NCBI GenBank assembly: GCA_947177225.1
Contig: CAMWTS010000003.1
Span: 23,086 to 87,085, forward strand
DNA from: an uncultured Alistipes sp.
GTDB taxonomy: Bacteria > Bacteroidota > Bacteroidia > Bacteroidales > Rikenellaceae
Length of the DNA: 64,000 nucleotides
Reading direction: 5' to 3'
Shown: one piece after another, positions 38,595-48,968 of the stretch
Layout of the letters: every line of letters begins with the position of its first letter
Numbering within the stretch: the stretch's first letter is position 1
Notes under the pieces: model-generated
The model's input: only the letters and a program-made list of their open reading frames with translations
What the model was told of the DNA's origin: nothing
The model's database searches: none
Program-made: the position numbers and the translations under genes

Positions 38595-39182
38595 ATGAGA
38601 CACAATAAGAATTTTAATCATCTTGGCAGACAGGCCGGCCACCGTAAGGCTATGCTCTCGAATATGGCCTCGTCGCTTATTCTGCACAAGCGTATCTCGA
38701 CGACTGTTGCCAAGGCCAAGGCCGTACAGCAGTTCATCGAGCCTCTGGCGACCAAATCGAAGGAGGACACCACTCATTCGCGCCGTGTAGTATTCTCGTA
38801 CTTGAAGCAGAAGGAGGCCGTTACGGAGTTGTTCCGTACGATCGCTCCCAAGATTGCCGAGCGTCCGGGTGGCTACACTCGTATCCTGAAAACCGGTTTC
38901 CGTCTGGGTGACGGTGCCGATATGTGTATCATCGAGTTCGTTGATTTCAACGACGCATACACCTTTGGCAAGACCGCTTCTGCCGATGCTGCCAAGACCA
39001 AGACTCGTCGTTCACGCCGCTCTACGGCCAAGAAGACCGACGCTGTCGAGGACGCAGAGGTAGTTGCAGAGGGTGCAAAGAAGCCTGCCAAGGCTGCTGC
39101 TCCCAAAGCTCCCAAGGCTACGGCTGCCAAGGCTGCCGCACCGAAGGTTGCAAAGAAGACCAATGTAGGTAAGAAGATGTAG
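38595..39182 (+). CDS. rplQ: 50S ribosomal protein L17 with long Ala/Lys tail
   Basis: 195 residues. The first ~120 are standard L17 ([20 protein letters not shown], ending around [17 protein letters not shown]). The last ~65 form a low-complexity tail rich in Ala, Lys and Pro, somewhat like histone H1 tails ([17 protein letters not shown]). Such tails are known on Bacteroidetes L17 and may contact rRNA or stay flexible. It is the last gene of the alpha cluster. Confidence 0.95.
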   Translation: MRHNKNFNHLGRQAGHRKAMLSNMASSLILHKRISTTVAKAKAVQQFIEPLATKSKEDTTHSRRVVFSYLKQKEAVTELFRTIAPKIAERPGGYTRILKTGFRLGDGADMCIIEFVDFNDAYTFGKTASADAAKTKTRRSRRSTAKKTDAVEDAEVVAEGAKKPAKAAAPKAPKATAAKAAAPKVAKKTNVGKKM

Positions 39183-39189
39183 TTCTTCT

Positions 39190-39308
39190 TTTATGTGAAA
39201 AGGCGTCATTTGCTGCGCCTCGCTCAATAGCCCGAATAGGCAGTACGTCGAGTACAGCCTATCCGGGCTATTTTCGTTGCGGCTTCATTTCATGCACTTT
39301 TTCTCGCC
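39190..39308. repeat. Dispersed nested inverted-repeat element, copy 2
   Basis: It has the same left end as copy 1 (GTGAAAAGGCGTCATT). The core hairpin at ~39226-39272 has a 9-bp outer stem AATAGCCCG/CGGGCTATT, inner stem ATAGGC/GCCTAT and GTAC/GTAC around GTCGA. The right terminal repeat is degenerate. It lies directly after rplQ and could act at the end of the alpha transcript. Confidence 0.7.
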
Positions 39309-39600
39309 GCGTGTCGCAGGTCTTGTCTTTCCCAGATGTCTCACGTTCGTTCGACATGAGAATCTCTATTTTCGGTGGATAAACTCCTGTTCGTTGCATT
39401 GCATTCCCTCCTGCGAGACTCCCACGTCGCAGTCTTTGCCTGCTACTCGGAGTGACAATTCAGAAGAGATTCCCACATCGCCTTTGGCTCCTCGGAGTGA
39501 CAATTCCCGATGTCGAGACTCCCACGTCGCAACTGCGTCGCTCCTCGGAGTGACAGCGTTTGTTATTTCGAGCGTAAGTGAGAAATCTGTGCGGGACATG
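39309..39600. repeat. Cluster of short palindromic intergenic blocks
   Basis: The GAGACTCCCAC(G/A)TCGC...CTCGGAGTGACA unit is repeated three times (about 39415-39458, 39470-39502, 39513-39556). A reversed GTCGAAC-type block (~39325-39360) and one GTTATTTCGAGCG..GAGAAATCTGTG block (39562-39591) accompany it. Apparent ORFs here are spurious. Confidence 0.7.
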
Positions 39601-39808
39601 GAATATTTATCAGTTACCCTAACTGGTCAGATGCCTGGTTTGATCTGATGATGGAGCCGGTCGAAAGACGAAAAAATAAAAATTTATCTGCTTTGAGGGT
39701 CAAATCGTTGTCTTGAACGAAGATTATTTAACATAATAATGGTTTTGCGTGGGTCGTTATATTCTTGAAAAATTTTAAGAATAGAGAAAAGTTTAACGAA
39801 TATTAGAT
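39601..39808. other. Leader region of clpC
   Basis: AT-rich upstream DNA. A one-mismatch -7 box TATTCTTG occurs near 39761 without a correctly spaced TTTG, so the promoter is uncertain. Confidence 0.35.
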
Positions 39809-42277
<2,469 letters not shown>

Positions 42278-42300
42278 AGCCGTGGAGATATGGTCGTTAA

Positions 42301-42331
42301 GTCGCACCCTTTTTCGGAGGGTGCGACTTTT
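42301..42331 (+). terminator. Intrinsic terminator of clpC
   Basis: GTCGCACCCT (42301-42310), a 7-base loop, AGGGTGCGAC (42318-42327), then TTTT. Confidence 0.9.
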
Positions 42332-42399
42332 GCTGTTTCACTGACATGTCTGATTATATATAACGGAGGTGCGGCAACTCTCGTTTCTCGAAAAAATCG

Positions 42400-42407
42400 T
42401 ATCTTTG
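42400..42407 (+). promoter_or_regulatory. -7 element of the MATE gene promoter
   Basis: TATCTTTG ends 5 bases before the ATG at 42413, so the transcript should be leaderless or nearly so. Confidence 0.65.
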
Positions 42408-42412
42408 CGGCC

Positions 42413-43813
42413 ATGTTAGGTAGACACAAAGAGTATTACAAACAAATATTGCGACTGGCCATGCCCGTGGTGTTGGCTCAGGCCGGTCAGCTTACTACGC
42501 AGTTTGCCGATACGGCGATGGTAGGCCGTTTCGGCGGTGAGGATCCGCTGCCGCTGGCGGCAGTGTCGCTCGGCAGTGCGTTGTTTCTGATAATCTATCT
42601 CGGAGCGTTGGGATTGGCTCTCGGCATAACGCCTGTCATCGGCGAGCACTTTGCCAAAGGCGACAAGAGACGTGTGGCTCACCTGCTGCAAAACAGTATG
42701 CTGTATTGTGCGGTGGTGGGTGTGGCGGCCACGGGCATAGCTCTCGCGGCACGCCCTCTGATGTGGGCGTTGAGCGATGTTCTCACTCCGCAGAGCGATG
42801 CCGCCGACATCGATGCCGTGGTGCAGTGTGCCGTGCCCTATTTCGACATGCTGATATGGAGTATCGTGCCGCTGATGATATTCTTGTCGTTCAAGCAGTT
42901 CCTGGAAGGTATAGGAAATACGGCCATTGCAATGTGGATTGTGCTTGGCTGCAATGCGCTCAATGTGGCGCTCAACTATGTCTTTATCTTCGGACACTGT
43001 GGCGTGGAGCCTATGGGTGCCGAGGGAGCTGGTCTGGCTACGCTCATATCGCGCATAGTGCAGATGGCGTGTATCGCCGTCATCGTGTTGCGTGCCGAAC
43101 GTTTCGGCGAGTATCGCCGTCACTTCGCACGGCGCGTGACGAGCTGGCCGCCTATTCGTGCCATATTGCGTGTGGGTTATCCGATAGCTTTTCAGATGGT
43201 GCTCGAAGCCAGTGCTTTTATCGCCACCACCATTCTCGCGCTGTCGTTCGGTGCCGTGGCTTCGAGCGCGTTCCAGATAACGTTCAACATCGCCAACATG
43301 GCGTGGATGATAATCGTGGCTATCGGTTCTGCTTCGACCATCGTCGTGTCGCATATCTACGGTGCGGGCGATTTCCGCCGTCTGCGCCCCACCATCTCGG
43401 CCACCTATCGCATGGGCTTGGCGTGGAGCATTGCTATGGCCGCCATATTCGTGATGCTCAGAGGATCTATTCCGGCTCTGTTTACCGACAACGAAGAGGT
43501 GATAGCACTGACCGGCTATCTATTGATTTACATATCGATATATCAGATCTCGGACGGCATACAAGGACTCTCGATCAGCATGCTCAGGGGCTTGCAGGAC
43601 GTTAGGATCATCATGCCCATCGTGCTGGTGTCGTATCTGCTGCTGAATATTCCGATAGGCTATATGCTCGCTTTCAAGTGCGGTATGGGTCCAGTCGGTC
43701 TTGTGCTGGGACTGCTGGTCGGATTGACGACGGCGGCTGTGCTCACCTCGCTGCGCGTTCGCAGCCAGATGCGTCGCCGCGAGAGAGCCGATTCGGCTGC
43801 CGCTGCTCGATAA
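42413..43813 (+). CDS. MATE-family efflux transporter
   Basis: 466 residues, twelve predicted membrane helices in two homologous halves. MATE features include PVVLAQAGQLTTQFADTAMVG in the first helix and GIGNTAIAMWIVLGCNALNVALNYVFIFG mid-protein (read in parts). It would export drugs or metabolites with Na+ or H+. The start is the ATG after the -7 box; longer in-frame extensions cross the clpC terminator and are rejected. Its last 71 bases overlap the convergent phosphatase gene. Confidence 0.88.
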   Translation: MLGRHKEYYKQILRLAMPVVLAQAGQLTTQFADTAMVGRFGGEDPLPLAAVSLGSALFLIIYLGALGLALGITPVIGEHFAKGDKRRVAHLLQNSMLYCAVVGVAATGIALAARPLMWALSDVLTPQSDAADIDAVVQCAVPYFDMLIWSIVPLMIFLSFKQFLEGIGNTAIAMWIVLGCNALNVALNYVFIFGHCGVEPMGAEGAGLATLISRIVQMACIAVIVLRAERFGEYRRHFARRVTSWPPIRAILRVGYPIAFQMVLEASAFIATTILALSFGAVASSAFQITFNIANMAWMIIVAIGSASTIVVSHIYGAGDFRRLRPTISATYRMGLAWSIAMAAIFVMLRGSIPALFTDNEEVIALTGYLLIYISIYQISDGIQGLSISMLRGLQDVRIIMPIVLVSYLLLNIPIGYMLAFKCGMGPVGLVLGLLVGLTTAAVLTSLRVRSQMRRRERADSAAAAR

Positions 43814-44885
43814 TCGAGATGAGGGCGGCTCCCAGTTCTGAGTTCTCCATGATACCGTTCACGAGCTCTGCACCGGTGCCGTAGAGGTAGACCGGGCACA
43901 TCTGCGCCGTGTGACCCTCGCATGCGAAGCGATAACTTATGCCCTGCTCGCTTTTGAGAAAATCCTTGTCGGCACTGGCTATGGCCAGGCCTCCCGTCTC
44001 GTGGTCGCTCGTAACGACCACCAGTGTCCCCTCATGCGTGCGTGCGAAATCCACTGCCGCCTCTATTGCCATCGTAAAACTGCGCAACTCTCCGCGCAGC
44101 TTCTCTATCTCGTTGCCATGTGCGCCGTAGTCGATCATCGAGCCTTCGATCATGGCTACGAATCCAACATCGCCACGCCGGGCAGATTCCGCATCGAGCA
44201 GATCGAGCGTCTTTGCCGTTGCGACGGCAAGCATATCGCCGCTGTCGTAGGGCAGCTCCTTGTCGGCGAGCAGAGCCATGACGCGGCCGCTGCCTCCGAG
44301 TGTCGTGAGCGACTCGATATCCTCTGCCACACGATAGCCGCGTGATGCGAGCGTGTCGCGCCATGCTCCGTCGGGGTATGTGCGCTCGAAATACTTTCTG
44401 CCGCCGCCCACGGCCACATCTATGCCGCTGTCGGTAAGACTGCGCGTGATATCTTCGAGTGCGCCGCGATCGGCCGTGTGGGCATAAAACGCCGCCGGTG
44501 TGGCGTGTTGCAGATATGTGGTGACCACTATGCCCGTGGGCATGCCCTGGGCTGCGGCGCGCGATGTGATCGATTCGACGGGTTGTCCGTCGGGCGTAAT
44601 ACCCAGATGCGCGTTGTCGGTCTTGTGTCCGGTAGCCAGTGCCGTGCCTGCGGCGGCCGAGTCGGTGACACGGTTGTTGAGCGAGTAGGTGCGTGTGAGA
44701 ACTATGTTGTCGGCACGGTCGAAGACGGTAGTATGAAAATCGTTCTCCAACTGTATCATCGATACGCATGACAGCCCCATTCCGTCGCCTATCATTATTA
44801 TGATGTTTCTGACCGGATTCTGTGTCGCGGCACTCATGCAGGTGCATGTCGCGGCAGCAATGATTGAGATAAAAAATCGCTTCAT
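43743..44885 (-). CDS. Secreted alkaline phosphatase (PhoA family)
   Basis: 380 residues with a signal peptide (about 1-20). Metal and active-site motifs are IMIGDGMG (31-37), the phosphorylated Ser76 in VTDSAAAGTALATG, MIEGSMIDYGAHGN, and VVTSDHETGG. It hydrolyses phosphomonoesters in the periplasm. It is shorter than E. coli PhoA and lacks a C-terminal crown domain. The C-terminal ~24 codons overlap the MATE gene on the other strand. A one-mismatch -7 box (TATATTCG on the minus strand near 44912-44919) lies upstream. Confidence 0.88.
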   Translation of the reverse strand: MKRFFISIIAAATCTCMSAATQNPVRNIIIMIGDGMGLSCVSMIQLENDFHTTVFDRADNIVLTRTYSLNNRVTDSAAAGTALATGHKTDNAHLGITPDGQPVESITSRAAAQGMPTGIVVTTYLQHATPAAFYAHTADRGALEDITRSLTDSGIDVAVGGGRKYFERTYPDGAWRDTLASRGYRVAEDIESLTTLGGSGRVMALLADKELPYDSGDMLAVATAKTLDLLDAESARRGDVGFVAMIEGSMIDYGAHGNEIEKLRGELRSFTMAIEAAVDFARTHEGTLVVVTSDHETGGLAIASADKDFLKSEQGISYRFACEGHTAQMCPVYLYGTGAELVNGIMENSELGAALISIIEQRQPNRLSRGDASGCERAAR

Positions 44886-44906
44886 TTAGCTATATTAATT
44901 TCAGGT

Positions 44907-44939
44907 TTTGGCGAATATACAAAAAAATAGTTATCTTCG
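44907..44939 (+). promoter_or_regulatory. Promoter of ung
   Basis: TTTG (44907-44910), 21 bases, TATCTTCG (44932-44939; one mismatch to TAnnTTTG). Confidence 0.55.
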
Positions 44940-44968
44940 CAATCGAAAGAGCATGTAAAACGACTTGT

Positions 44969-45631
44969 ATGAATGTACGCATAGCCGAAGATTGGAAAGC
45001 CGTTATCGGAGAAGAGTTCGAGAAGCCATATTTCGCCGACCTGGTGAAATTCGTGCGTGAGGAGTATGCCACGCGTCGCATATTTCCTCAGGGACGCAAC
45101 ATATTCCGCGCCTTCGACAAATGCTCTTTCGACGACCTTAAAGTGGTCATCATAGGCCAGGATCCTTATCACGGTGAGGGTCAGGCCAACGGATTGTGCT
45201 TCTCTGTGAGCGACGGTGTGCCTTTTCCTCCATCGTTGCAAAACATCTTCAAGGAGGTGCATGACGATATGGGTACTCCACCTCCGGTGAGCGGAAACCT
45301 CGACCGCTGGGCCGAGCAGGGAGTGCTGTTGCTCAATGCTGTTCTGACGGTGCGCGCACACGAAGCCGCTTCACATGCCGGTCACGGCTGGGAGCAGTTT
45401 ACAGATGCCGTGGTGCGAGCCATCAATCTGCATAAGGAGAATGTAGTCTACATGCTTTGGGGCAGCTATGCGCAGCGCAAGGGCGCGATAGCCGACCCCG
45501 CGCGCAACTGCATATTGCGCGCCGTACACCCCTCGCCGCTGTCGGTCTATCGCGGATTCTTCGGCTGCCGCCACTTCTCACAGGCCAATGCATATCTGCA
45601 AAGCGTGGGCAAACAACCGATAATTTGGTAA
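44969..45631 (+). CDS. ung: Uracil-DNA glycosylase, family 1
   Basis: 220 residues. The catalytic water-activating motif GQDPYH is at 63-68 (Asp65), followed by GLCFSV, the LLLNAVLTVRA segment and the DNA intercalation motif HPSPLSVYRGFFGC. It removes uracil from DNA. It is read divergently from the phosphatase. Confidence 0.97.
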   Translation: MNVRIAEDWKAVIGEEFEKPYFADLVKFVREEYATRRIFPQGRNIFRAFDKCSFDDLKVVIIGQDPYHGEGQANGLCFSVSDGVPFPPSLQNIFKEVHDDMGTPPPVSGNLDRWAEQGVLLLNAVLTVRAHEAASHAGHGWEQFTDAVVRAINLHKENVVYMLWGSYAQRKGAIADPARNCILRAVHPSPLSVYRGFFGCRHFSQANAYLQSVGKQPIIW

Positions 45632-45695
45632 TGGCATACCTTGTTAGGCGGTTGCTGCGTTATAATTATGTGGTATCGTAAACTGATAAAACACC

Positions 45696-45920
45696 ATGAT
45701 AAACCATCTCAGATTTTTGTATGTCATCTGCGCGCTGGCTCTCGTTTTCAGTGCACCCTTTGCATTGTGGAGCGCAGCCAACGGGGCACTGCTCAAAGCG
45801 ATCATATTCGCTGTCGTAGCTCTGTGTGCATTTGTCTGTCTGCTTATCGTTAGGCGTAATCTTAGATATATCAAGCAGATGAATGCTACTTTCGATCGTG
45901 ATGACGTGAAGCCGGTATAA
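45696..45920 (+). CDS. Small two-helix membrane protein
   Basis: I do not recognise this 74-residue protein. It has two hydrophobic segments (about 6-28 and 33-51) joined by a short turn, and a charged C-terminus (RRNLRYIKQMNATFDRDD). The start at 45696 gives MINHLRFLYVICALAL. It lies 64 bases after ung and before two GC-rich hairpins. The coding potential is reasonable but not proven. Confidence 0.55.
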   Translation: MINHLRFLYVICALALVFSAPFALWSAANGALLKAIIFAVVALCAFVCLLIVRRNLRYIKQMNATFDRDDVKPV

Positions 45921-45945
45921 CGGCAACGCTCGATCGAACATGCGA

Positions 45946-45994
45946 TTTTCCCGCCTCGGCACAGCTTGCAAGCAGGCTCGCCAAGGCGGGAAAA
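45946..45994. terminator. Hairpin between convergent genes
   Basis: TTTTCCCGCCT (45946-45956) pairs with AGGCGGGAAAA (45984-45994). Because the stem is bounded by T and A runs it could terminate transcripts from both directions. Confidence 0.5.
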
Positions 45995-46021
45995 CTGTAT
46001 GTGAATGATCTTGACGACAGC

Positions 46022-46042
46022 GGGACGCGCCGGGCGCGTCCC
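46022..46042. terminator. Second GC-rich hairpin before rubredoxin end
   Basis: GGGACGCGC, CGG loop, GCGCGTCCC; a strong 9-bp stem without a T-run. Confidence 0.45.
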
Positions 46043-46095
46043 TTGTTGCCGTGCGGCAGGAAGATGAAGCAGATGCCGGTTCTTTACGAAAAAAC

Positions 46096-46263
46096 TCAAT
46101 CCTCGTCCAAAGCCCTGAACGCATCTTTGTAGAGTCCGCAGATAGGACATGTCCAGTCTTCGGGAATGTCTTCGAAAGGAGTGCCGGGCGCAATGCCTGT
46201 TTCGGGATCGCCCTTGGCGGGATCGTAGATGTAGTCGCAAGCGGTGCAGATGTACTTTTTCAT
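46096..46263 (-). CDS. Rubredoxin
   Basis: 55 residues with the two iron-binding CxxC motifs: [15 protein letters not shown] and EDWTCPICG. This is the standard rubredoxin length. It is a one-electron carrier, in anaerobes often paired with peroxide or superoxide detoxification. The ATG at 46263 begins [11 protein letters not shown]; longer in-frame starts would run into the tspO 3' region and are not family-like. It probably shares a transcript with tspO, 7 bases upstream. Confidence 0.96.
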   Translation of the reverse strand: MKKYICTACDYIYDPAKGDPETGIAPGTPFEDIPEDWTCPICGLYKDAFRALDED

Positions 46264-46270
46264 AGTCGTA

Positions 46271-46726
46271 TCAATTATAAATCCAGATATATACGTTGAG
46301 ATATGTGGCAAGAGCCAGCCACAGTGCATAGGGTATGAACAGAAGCGATGCAAAACGGCTGCGCGGCAGCGTGACGGTGATGTAGACCGCCACCAAAAAG
46401 TCGAGCACGACCAGATCGATCAGACCCATAAACGGCGAACGGCAGGCGAAAAACATTATGCTCCACAACATGTTGACCGCCAGCTGTGCTCCCCACAGCC
46501 AGATGATGCGACGATAACCCAGCGACAGCAATCTTCCCAGCGACAGACCCATACATAGATATATAATGCTCCACGCTATGGGGAATGCAACGTCGGGAGG
46601 TGTCACTGCGGGTTTGTCCAACGCCGGGTACCACTCGACGATGGCCGAATGTTGCAGTATGCCCGACAGTGCCCCGACGGCGAAACATACGAGTGTCGGT
46701 ACTACGTAATAGACGATCTTTTTCAT
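46271..46726 (-). CDS. tspO: TspO/MBR family membrane protein
   Basis: 151 residues with five membrane helices. TspO signatures are [33 protein letters not shown] and the fourth helix [18 protein letters not shown]. The family binds tetrapyrroles and is linked to stress responses. The ATG at 46726 ([15 protein letters not shown]) is chosen over a much longer open frame with no similarity. It precedes rubredoxin on the same strand. Confidence 0.93.
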   Translation of the reverse strand: MKKIVYYVVPTLVCFAVGALSGILQHSAIVEWYPALDKPAVTPPDVAFPIAWSIIYLCMGLSLGRLLSLGYRRIIWLWGAQLAVNMLWSIMFFACRSPFMGLIDLVVLDFLVAVYITVTLPRSRFASLLFIPYALWLALATYLNVYIWIYN

Positions 46727-46986
46727 ACGATGCCATGTTCGGTTTTCGCTTCGGGCAAATGTTGCCTCTGCCCTATGCACAATTGCATCGGACACATATC
46801 GTACCAAACGAGAAACATAGCGATTGTCGCAACCTGGCGGTGTGCCCCGAACAGGATTATGATAGGGCGGTTCTATTGTCCGCCCAGTTTTCCCGTCAGG
46901 GTCTGAATCGTGCCGGCCGCATATAACTGCGGTCGGTCTGGGTGTTTTCGTTATGCGTAGTTGTAGAATGCGTTCGGCTAAGAAAA
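46727..46986. other. Spacer between tspO and the esterase gene
   Basis: 260 bases without a convincing gene. A hairpin GCCGGCCGCA/TGCGGTCGGT (46912-46937) lies just past the esterase stop and may end its transcript, though no T-run follows. Confidence 0.45.
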
Positions 46987-47940
46987 TCAGTGCGCATAGT
47001 TGGTTCGCAGATAATCCTTTATGGAGAAGTGTGTCTTGCAACGACAGCCTCCGATGCTCTCCACATCGGCTGTTATGCGCAGACGACGATTGGAGAAGAC
47101 GTATTCGTTGATGAATTGGAGGATCAGGTCGAGCTGATCTTCGAGGGGTGTGACGGCAAGAGAGTGGTCGACGCACTGTGCTGAGTAGAAGTAATAGGGC
47201 GAAGAGAGCTTGTCGAGTTGACGCGCAATGATCTCGGAGCCGTAATACCCGACACCCATCAGAGAGGCTTTCTTATAGGGGACGTTGCTGTCGGCATTGC
47301 CGTGGAAAAGCAAGATGGGAGAGGGCGACTTGTCCCAGCGGGGTTTGCCCGATGTGGAGAATATGGCTCCCGCGCACGACACTACGCCGGCATAACGGAA
47401 GCCGGAGGGCAGTACCGAGGCGGCTGCCGTAGAGTTGCAGATGCCGTTCTCGGCCTGCAAGACGGTGATGGCACCGGCGCTCGATCCGCTTATCATGATG
47501 CAGTGCGGATCGATCTGCCACTCCGCAGCATGGTCGAGCACGAAGAGCGTGGCCGAGTACAGGTCTTCGACTGCCATGTCGACGGCATTTTTCATTATGC
47601 CTATCATGGCCTTGACATCGCCCACGGCATCGGCTTCGACATCTTTCAGCCCGAGACGATAGTCGATGGCAACCACGTCGATGCCGTTGCCCGCCAGAAA
47701 GTCGTAGTAGGGGATATACATCTCGTGGTTGCGCTCACCGCCGGCAAAGCCGCCGCCGAAGACGAATATCATGCAGGGGCGCACACCCTCGGTCGAGGAC
47801 GAGGTGTAGCGGTCGAGCATGAGGTGTTGACCGTTGCGGTCGGCGAACTCGAAGGTCGTCACTGCAACCTCGTATTTGTGTTGAGCCACAAGGCTCGCAG
47901 CAAGCATCATCATCACTGCCGAAAGTATCGATTTTTTCAT
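46987..47940 (-). CDS. Secreted alpha/beta-hydrolase (esterase/lipase-like)
   Basis: 317 residues with a signal peptide (about 1-19). The fold is that of carboxylesterase-like hydrolases: FVFGGGFAGG gives the oxyanion hole, GSSAGA carries the nucleophilic Ser, HGNAD probably the acid, and CVDHSLAVTP the catalytic His. The substrate is unknown; acetyl-polysaccharide esters are plausible for this phylum but not shown. It stands alone. Confidence 0.8.
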   Translation of the reverse strand: MKKSILSAVMMMLAASLVAQHKYEVAVTTFEFADRNGQHLMLDRYTSSSTEGVRPCMIFVFGGGFAGGERNHEMYIPYYDFLAGNGIDVVAIDYRLGLKDVEADAVGDVKAMIGIMKNAVDMAVEDLYSATLFVLDHAAEWQIDPHCIMISGSSAGAITVLQAENGICNSTAAASVLPSGFRYAGVVSCAGAIFSTSGKPRWDKSPSPILLFHGNADSNVPYKKASLMGVGYYGSEIIARQLDKLSSPYYFYSAQCVDHSLAVTPLEDQLDLILQFINEYVFSNRRLRITADVESIGGCRCKTHFSIKDYLRTNYAH

Positions 47941-47994
47941 TGCAATCCGTTATTTGTAGTTTGTAATCTTTATCTTTGTTCTTGTCAGAGCCCG

Positions 47995-48498
47995 TTACAA
48001 GCAATCTTTGCGCCGCGGCCACTCGCCTATCTCCATATTTTTTATCTCGGCGTCGATTATGTCGAACCGCACCGCAGTACGCACTTTGTGGCAGCCATAG
48101 TTGCCCGCTGCGCCGGGATTGATATGCAGCAGGTCGTAGACCGGATCGTACATCACCCGCAAGATGTGCGAATGTCCGCAGACGAATATCTTGGGGCGCA
48201 GAGACTGTATGCGTTCGACAACGCCCGGGGCGTAGTGGCGCGGCCAGCCGCCGATATGCGTCATCAGCACCTGAACACCGCCCGTCTCAAAGCTGGCGAA
48301 GCGATCGTAGGCACGGTGCATGGCACTCGGATCGATGTTGCCCCATACGGCGCGCAGCGGCCGGAATGCCGCGATACGGTCGGCCAGCTCCTGCGAGCCG
48401 ATGTCTCCCGCATGCCATATCTCGTCGACCGGTGCGAGAAACTGTTCCAACGCTTCATCGAATGTTGAGTGCGTATCGGATATTAAACCTATTTTCAT
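47995..48498 (-). CDS. YfcE/MJ0936-family metallophosphodiesterase
   Basis: 167 residues: MKIGLISDTHSTFDEALEQF supplies the D-x-H metal motif, then HAGDIGS, WGNID, LMTHIGGWP and FVCGHSH complete the calcineurin-like site. These proteins cleave phosphodiesters in vitro; the cellular substrate is unknown. The start is the ATG at 48498 behind a good promoter. The frame remains open for another 96 codons upstream, but that stretch translates dispersed repeats and is rejected. Confidence 0.9.
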   Translation of the reverse strand: MKIGLISDTHSTFDEALEQFLAPVDEIWHAGDIGSQELADRIAAFRPLRAVWGNIDPSAMHRAYDRFASFETGGVQVLMTHIGGWPRHYAPGVVERIQSLRPKIFVCGHSHILRVMYDPVYDLLHINPGAAGNYGCHKVRTAVRFDIIDAEIKNMEIGEWPRRKDCL

Positions 48499-48520
48499 CG
48501 TCGCTTCCGTTTGCTTTATG

Positions 48521-48552
48521 CAAATATACGAATAAGCGAGGGCAATGCCAAA
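48521..48552 (-). promoter_or_regulatory. Promoter of the phosphodiesterase gene
   Basis: Minus-strand TTTG (48552-48549), 20 bases, TATATTTG (48528-48521). The leader is about 15 bases. Confidence 0.8.
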
Positions 48553-48587
48553 TTTATTTGAGCATTGCCGAGCGGGAGTATATTGGG

Positions 48588-48860
48588 CGCAGAGAATGCC
48601 GCGCACGGATCTCTCGCTTGCACTCGAAATAACAAATGCTGTCACTCCGAGAAGCCGCAGGCGACGTGGGAGTCTCTTCTGAATTGTCACTCCGAGGAGC
48701 AGGCTAAGACTGCGACGCGGGAGTCTCGCAGGCGGGAATGCAATGCAACGCAAAGGAGTTTGTCGACCGAAAATATAGATTCTCACGTCGGACGTGCCGT
48801 CCTCCTCAAAATGACAAACAAGTCATGTCATGTCGAACAAAGTGAGACATCTGGAAAAGA
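48588..48860. repeat. Cluster of short palindromic intergenic blocks
   Basis: A reversed copy of the CATTTCGAGCG..GAGAAATC block (48604-48633) is followed by GTCACTCCGAG...GACGTGGGAGTCTC blocks (~48640-48680 and ~48687-48737). Next come a GATTCTCACGTCGGACGTGCC segment (~48778-48810) and a CATGTCGAACAAAGTGAGACATCT-type block (~48828-48853). There is no nested inverted-repeat element at this site. Confidence 0.7.
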
Positions 48861-48938
48861 CCGAACCGCCGATGTCCGATTGGTTCGGCGGGTGTGCACA
48901 GAGTGGGGAGCTACGGACGATAATCGAAAAATTTTCAC

Positions 48939-48946
48939 TACCTTTA
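48939..48946 (+). promoter_or_regulatory. Possible -7 element of the GH2 gene
   Basis: TACCTTTA, one mismatch to TAnnTTTG, 22 bases before the ATG. No clear -33. Confidence 0.4.
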
Positions 48947-48968
48947 CGCAATTCTAATCATTTGATCT

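Noticed and set aside
46727..47176. Long in-frame extension upstream of tspO
   Set aside because: The TspO family begins at MKKIVYY (46726); the extension has no hydrophobic or family pattern and runs into the esterase gene.
47971..47978. Plus-strand TATCTTTG as a promoter
   Set aside because: No gene starts downstream on the plus strand and there is no -33; it lies between two minus-strand genes.
48499..48786. 96-codon N-terminal extension of the phosphodiesterase
   Set aside because: It translates the dispersed palindromic blocks, and a good promoter lies between it and the real ATG.
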